From: Scytalidium lignicola | Lineage: Eukaryota; Ascomycota; Leotiomycetes | Direction: 5' to 3' | NCBI GenBank assembly: GCA_002812745.2 | Contig: NCSJ02000047.1 | Location: 119,510 to 183,509, forward strand | DNA length: 64,000 nucleotides | Shown: in pieces, positions 59,001 to 64,000 of the stretch | How positions within the stretch are numbered: the stretch's first letter is position 1 | How the letters are laid out: each line of letters begins with the position of its first letter | The notes under the pieces: generated by a model | Database searches by the model: none | What the model was told of the DNA's origin: nothing | What the model saw: only the letters and a program-made list of their open reading frames with translations | Translations under genes and position numbers: made by a program

Positions 59001-62000
59001 GTTTAATGCGGAGTACTGCGCCGATTCTGGTTGGAAGTCAGACACTTGCGGTCCAGTACTTCCATACCTGGCTGCCTGAACTTACAGGGCTGCTTACTGC
59101 GGAGGAAATCGTTCATATAGCAATTGATTTTATGGATTCATGCTCGTTGGTTAAGGGCAAATTAATCCTGTATAAGTTGATCCTGATTATCAACTACTCC
59201 AAACTAGATCTATTTTCATCGCCTGAGCAGCGTGCTGCTTTAAGCACGAATACTGTTCGATGGATTGAGCCCCATTGGGGTAGCAATGGCGACTCTACCG
59301 AACAATGGAGAGACCAAGTACGGCTCTGTTGCTCGATATTAGCAACACAGATGGATGTTTTTGGTCCTCAAATTCCAGACTACATGCCAAAAATTATTGC
59401 CTCATATCTTGCAATACAAGCGGCCCCGAAACCTACAAAGACACGACTATCTTTACTTTTCCCAACAACTTACCCTTTTCCATCTAAGCCAATGTCTGGT
59501 GAGGCAGTCTTTGATGAAGCTCTGGTCGAACTTTCTGCCATTATATCAGTTATATCTACTTCATCACCTGGTATGCAGCTTGAACTAGCTAATGTGGAAC
59601 TTGCTACCCTTGTCGAGGATATATTACTTGTCCACCTGAATATTCTAGAATGCCACGCTTTCCCGGCGAATTGGCTGAGTGTTCACATATATCACCACAA
59701 ATCTACTATGAAGGCCCTTGAATATCTGGCTGGCATACTCTTGGAAACCTTCCTACCTGATCCAGACGATGCTGAGAGCTACAATACGGAATTGTGGAAA
59801 TGTTTCTTCTCGACGCTGCTTAAACTTGTTGGAAGCGACTCTCTTGCACTGGAGACCTTCCCAGAACAGAAGCGACGTGCTGTGTGGAAAATTGCGGGTG
59901 ATGTTCGTGAACAAGGTGCCGAGTTATTGAAGCGGACCTGGGAAGCTGTCGGGTGGGAAACAAGTCCAAGTGAGCGGCAGCGGTATGCATTGACAAAGAT
60001 GGGTGGATACCAAGTGCAATATGTTCCCGCTTTAGTTGGTCCAATTGTGGAGCTCTGTCTGAGTGTCCACGAAGGTCTTCGGCGTGTTGCTGTCGAGGTG
60101 CTCCAGACAATGATTGTTAGCGAATGGACATTGAGCGAGGATCTCTCTATTATACAAACGGAGATGATTGATTGCCTTGATAATCTATTCAAGTCAAAAC
60201 CATTGACAGAAAGCATCCTCCAGAAGCTTTTTATCAACGAACTGCTATATCTCTTTGAGCCCTTGGCTCAGATTCCGAATGACCCACTCTATGCTGCTAT
60301 CACGGAGCTGATTGCTACCATCGATGAATTCTTAGATCTGCTTGTTGCGGTCCACAGCACAGACGGAACAGGAGATTCTTCGAACATGATTCATCGATTG
60401 CGACTGATGGAATTCCTTCGAGACATGCAGAAGGAAGAAATCTTCATTCGATACGTCCATCAACTGGCACAGCTGCAAGAAGAAACCCGAAATCCTACTG
60501 GTGCTGGTCTTTCTCTGAAGTTACATGCCGACCTGTATGACTGGGATCCTACAACAATGGTTCCTCCCCTCAATGATCCGGTATTCCCAATTCAATCACA
60601 TTTCGAGCGTAAAGAGCGAATCTACTTTGACGTTATCAAATATTTTGAAGAGGGTGAAGCTTGGAGTAGTGCACTAGCTGTGTATAAAGAACTAGAAGCT
60701 CAGTACGAGGAGAATGTCTTTGATTTCCATAAGCTTGCCAGGACTCAGAGAGCAGTTGCCACGATATATGAGAAGATAAGTAGGAGTGAGAGAGTTACTC
60801 CCAAGTATTTCAGAGTGGTATACAGAGGGATGGGCTTTCCAACCAGTCTTCGTGACAAAGAATTCATATTTGAGGGCTCCCCGTCTGAAAGGCTTTCTGC
60901 CTTTACGGACCGGATGCAAGCGCAACATCCTTCTGCACAAGTTGTTACTTCCGGCGACATAGATGACGTTGAAGGCCAATTCTTGCAGATCTCACAGTTA
61001 AGTCCGCATCGGGACCTGGATCATCACGTCTTCCAGCGTGCCCGCGTACCGAATGCTGTGAGAGATTATCTTTTGTCAGCGAATCCTCAAGAATTCGCGG
61101 TAACTTCTCGTCGCAATACCTCAGGACCGGTTACAGAGCATAGTTCAGAGAAGATCATTTACACTACAGCATCGCAGTTCCCGACTATCTTACGAAGGAG
61201 TGAAATTGTGTCCATTGATCGGATTAAGTTATCTTCGATCCAAACTGCTTTGGAACGAGTAATCAGGAAGACTCAGGAGGTATCCGTGGTTGAAAAGAAG
61301 TTGCTCGATGGCGAAGAGGAAATGGTGTCTCTTATTATTGATGCCCTCAACATCTCGGTGAATCCAAACTCTGATTCGAGTGTTGCGAAATATCGCGAGC
61401 TTCTGCCAACTTCAGATACGGAGGAGGAAGATATGGTTGATGACGAACCTCTACCAATGCAGCTCACACCTCTTGAGAATGCGTTGAAGATGGCGCTTCT
61501 GGATCATGCTATCATGATCAGGCGTTGCCTGACCATGTTTATGAACTCGGACAATGAGCAGCTTCGGCAGAGTCAGCTCGGATTGGGACCATGTAAGTGA
61601 TAACAGAACTTATTTTTATGTTATATAAAAATCAGAAAGCTAACTAGCCTCTTCAGATTTTGAGCAAACTTTTGCTCCCGAGCTTGCTTTACTCTATAGT
61701 CCTCAGAATGGAAGCCCAACACCTGTCAATCAGTCGTGGACAATCCCATCGTCGGTACTGAACCAAGATACCTCACACTACTCTATCCCGCAATCCCGGC
61801 CTCATGGCTCGATGGATAGATCCAATGGGGATCGCCGAAGTCGTCTATCATTCTTGAAGAAGCAATCAATATCAGAAGTGAAAACGAACGGCTACGGTCG
61901 GGGGACGGGACAGAGTGATGCTGCTAGTAGTATTCGAAGTCCCGACAAAGATAATAGAAAGAGTTTCTTCACTGGTGGCAGGGGGAGAGCAGATACTCAG

Positions 62001-62216
62001 TCTGATCTCAGTGAGGCAAATGGTGATCGCGAGACGGAATCCCACAAAGATGGCTCCTACGCTCTAGACAGAAGGAGTAGTAGTTCGCAGCGACCCGATA
62101 CCGCCATTAGCGTCGGGAGTCGAGTTGGAAGTGTTCGAAAGAGGTTGAGTATTTTGAAGTTGGGGAAGAAGACTAGTAGACCGAGTGTGCTAGTTGCCAG
62201 CGTAGCTGAGGAATGA
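56042..62216 (+). CDS. DOCK-family Rho/Rac guanine nucleotide exchange factor
   Basis: Large protein of about 2,036 aa in two exons, 56042-61592 and 61657-62216 (intron with GTAAGT). It activates Rho-type GTPases and is the fungal counterpart of DOCK180/yeast Dck1. An SH3 domain is at about residues 10-85 (AVATYPFTASFPEDLPLELGD). A C2-like DHR1 domain lies around 625-810 (IYITMGEAVLPRH, ATGERMENC, HLVMILADVPHHPF). A long helical middle follows, then the catalytic DHR2 at about 1440-1830 (QEETRNPTGAGLSLKLHADLY, RVVYRGMGFP, FERKERIYFDVIKYFEEG). The C-terminal 200 residues are Ser/Arg-rich and disordered, with basic clusters. The start at 56042 puts the SH3 domain directly at the N-terminus. Confidence 0.94.
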
Positions 62217-63297
62217 GAACGTGCATTATGATTAACATTTGGCGGCGGAATCTATTTTTTCTTTGATTTGTGTTTTGTGTCTTTTTCTAAATTTAGGGGG
62301 GTGGATTAAACCTGTTTTAATCATCCGGCGATGCGGCGATGATATTTTTCGGTGTCGAGGAATCTCTCTCTTGTTTTCCCCCTATTTGTGAGCGGCATGG
62401 CGATGGATATCTCGGAACTCTTTTTTTTCTTGATTTTATTTTTTATTTTAATGTTCCCATGTTTTCCTAACGAATGGACTAGCGATACCTTCCTTTTTTN
62501 GATTATTCCTTTTTTTTTTTCAATACCCGGACCGCTTTTTTNATACTTTCATTTACCCTGGTTGTGTTATCAAATTTTCTTTTTNCTTTCTTATTTTTTC
62601 CTTCAGAGCTTATCCGAAGGCGGTATATATACTTTGTATAACAGCGATAGTTGTGTGGGTGTGCTATATAGGCGTCTCATATGAGGAAGGATTGAGATTG
62701 TACCGACTGCGAGGACCGCATTCTGTTTTACTTAGAGCAGTATAAAGATTAACTTGATAGAGTGCTGATGCGAATCAAAAAGCTTTTGAGGGGTTTCTTG
62801 CCTCCTTCATTCATCAATACTTAGACTTTTTAAATATACATGTGATACCTACCTGTTAGTTCTTCAATGGCTAATATTTGTAGCGGTTGGTTTTCAGTCT
62901 GTAGGGTGTATTTTATTTACTGCATGTAAAAGTGTGATATTTGTGCAGTGTTTCCTCCTTTCTGTGGTTGAGATCTAGCCCCCGATTTCAGGGGTTAGTT
63001 GTGGAACCTCGGCACTTGTACCTTGTAATACTTCCGCACTCGATATCACTTCTACATTCCAACTCACTCAACCAATCGACCGCCACAAAAGAAAGTATTT
63101 GAGACAAAGGGAAAGGAGAAAGTCATTATTAAGGATCCGAAGCTCGCCATCTACGACCAATTTCAAATTGTCTTCTCCACAAAATCTTGGCCAATCCCTA
63201 GAAATACCAACACCAACACCACCAACCTATACACCTCCCCCTCTTCCTCGCCCTACCCTTCCGATAGTCAAAAGAAAAAGAACAAAAAACACCCAAA
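62217..63297. other. Intergenic, T-rich with several Ns
   Basis: About 1.1 kb. The part at 62404-62610 is very T-rich with Ns at 62500, 62542 and 62585. The end (63060-63297) is C/A-rich, fitting the promoter or leader of the next gene. Confidence 0.55.
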
Positions 63298-64000
63298 ATG
63301 GCAGACTCCAAAACCCGAATAATAACCCACATGAACGCCGACCACCAAGAAAGCCTCTCCCTCTACCTCCGCCACTTCAACCACCTCCCCGCATCCTCCG
63401 CGCAGAACCCAACCCTCCAAGACCTCACCCTCTCCGAAATGACCATCTCCACCGGGGATGGCAAAACACACACCGTACCCTTCACTCCCCCGATGAAAAG
63501 CTGGGCCGATGCCAGAGTCCAAACAGTAGACATGGACACCGCGGCGAGGAAAGCTCTAGGCATCGCACCTATTGACCATGGTCCCGCTGCGAGTGGGAAC
63601 AGCAACAGCAATGGAAATGGAACAATAACAATAACAGAGTACATCCCCCCACGCTCACCACTGCACATTGGAATCGCACTCGCCTGCCTCACGGGCTACA
63701 TCGCCTTCGCGACGAAATCATACATCGTGCCCGGCACCGCGGTCTACGATCTGCTGCAGCGGTATTACCCTGGTGGAGCGGAGATGATGTTGTGGATTGC
63801 GAGGACGATTCAGTGGCCGGTTATTGTGCTGCATATCGCGGAGACGGCGTGGCTTGATTTGAGCAGGTTGCGGAGATATGGTGTAAGGAGGGGCAGTGGG
63901 CTTTGGTGGATGTGGGTGGGGAGTTGTTTGGTTGAGGGGTTTGGGGCGATGCAGAGGGTTGATGGGGCGGTTAGGAGGGAGGAGAGGAGGAGGAAGAGGG
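63298..64000 (+). CDS. DUF2470-domain membrane protein, 3' end outside window
   Basis: At least 234 aa, open to the right edge with no stop. The N-terminus TRIITHMNADHQESLSLYLRHF is the characteristic start of DUF2470, a split-barrel-like domain found in heme-related proteins. An Asn/Gly low-complexity stretch near residue 100 (SGNSNSNGNG) follows, then about three hydrophobic segments (IGIALACLTGYIAFATKS; WPVIVLHIAETAW). The fusion of DUF2470 to membrane helices is common in fungal hypothetical proteins. Function unknown. The Arg/Glu-rich segment at the edge (RREERRRKR) suggests the C-terminus is near. Confidence 0.82.
   Translation, partial: MADSKTRIITHMNADHQESLSLYLRHFNHLPASSAQNPTLQDLTLSEMTISTGDGKTHTVPFTPPMKSWADARVQTVDMDTAARKALGIAPIDHGPAASGNSNSNGNGTITITEYIPPRSPLHIGIALACLTGYIAFATKSYIVPGTAVYDLLQRYYPGGAEMMLWIARTIQWPVIVLHIAETAWLDLSRLRRYGVRRGSGLWWMWVGSCLVEGFGAMQRVDGAVRREERRRKR

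Overview
The window looks like nuclear DNA of a filamentous ascomycete (Pezizomycotina). The evidence is many short introns (about 44-95 nt) with fungal GT..CTRAC..AG signals, a translation elongation factor 3 gene (EF3 is essentially fungal), a hydrophobic-surface-binding (HsbA) protein, an F-box protein and a DOCK-type exchange factor. Gene content does not fix the order; Leotiomycetes is only a guess. Single Ns sit beside homopolymers at about 17 places. In three coding positions dropping the N restores the frame, so they look like assembly artefacts.

Region 1 (1-23.7 kb) is a secondary-metabolite cluster of the epipolythiodioxopiperazine (ETP, gliotoxin/sirodesmin) type. In order it holds: a GliJ-like dipeptidase (-, cut by the left edge), an MFS exporter (+), a GliN-like methyltransferase (-), a GliG-like glutathione transferase (+), a cytochrome P450 (-), a DMATS-type aromatic prenyltransferase (-), a GliI-like PLP C-S lyase (+), a dimodular NRPS (-), a second GliN-like methyltransferase (+) and a GliT-like dithiol oxidase (+). 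By analogy with gliotoxin, the NRPS makes a diketopiperazine, the P450 activates its alpha carbons, GliG adds glutathione, GliJ trims it, GliI releases thiols and GliT closes the disulfide. The MFS protein exports the product. The prenyltransferase recalls SirD of sirodesmin. Unusual points are an NRPS that ends after its second C domain (no third T domain), a non-canonical last C-domain motif, two GC-AG introns in the dipeptidase, and the absence here of a GliK homologue, a GliZ-type regulator and a second P450.

Region 2 (23.7-26.2 kb) is AT-rich and holds broken coding remnants. It marks the right border of the cluster.

Region 3 (26.2-64 kb) looks like ordinary genome: a glutamine-synthetase-family enzyme (-), an SDR (+), an uncharacterised Cys/His-rich protein (+), a DUF1275 membrane protein (-), EF3 (+), a type-B carboxylesterase (-), a homogentisate dioxygenase (-), mitochondrial citrate synthase (+), an FAD-dependent oxidoreductase (+), an F-box protein with an in-frame stop (-), a TSC13-like enoyl reductase (+), an HsbA protein (+), a large DOCK GEF (+) and a DUF2470 membrane protein (+, cut by the right edge). 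Long AT-rich intergenic stretches separate them, one with degenerate tandem repeats (about 40.6 kb). I saw no tRNA, rRNA or CRISPR. Exon borders were placed by eye from splice signals, phase and family conservation.
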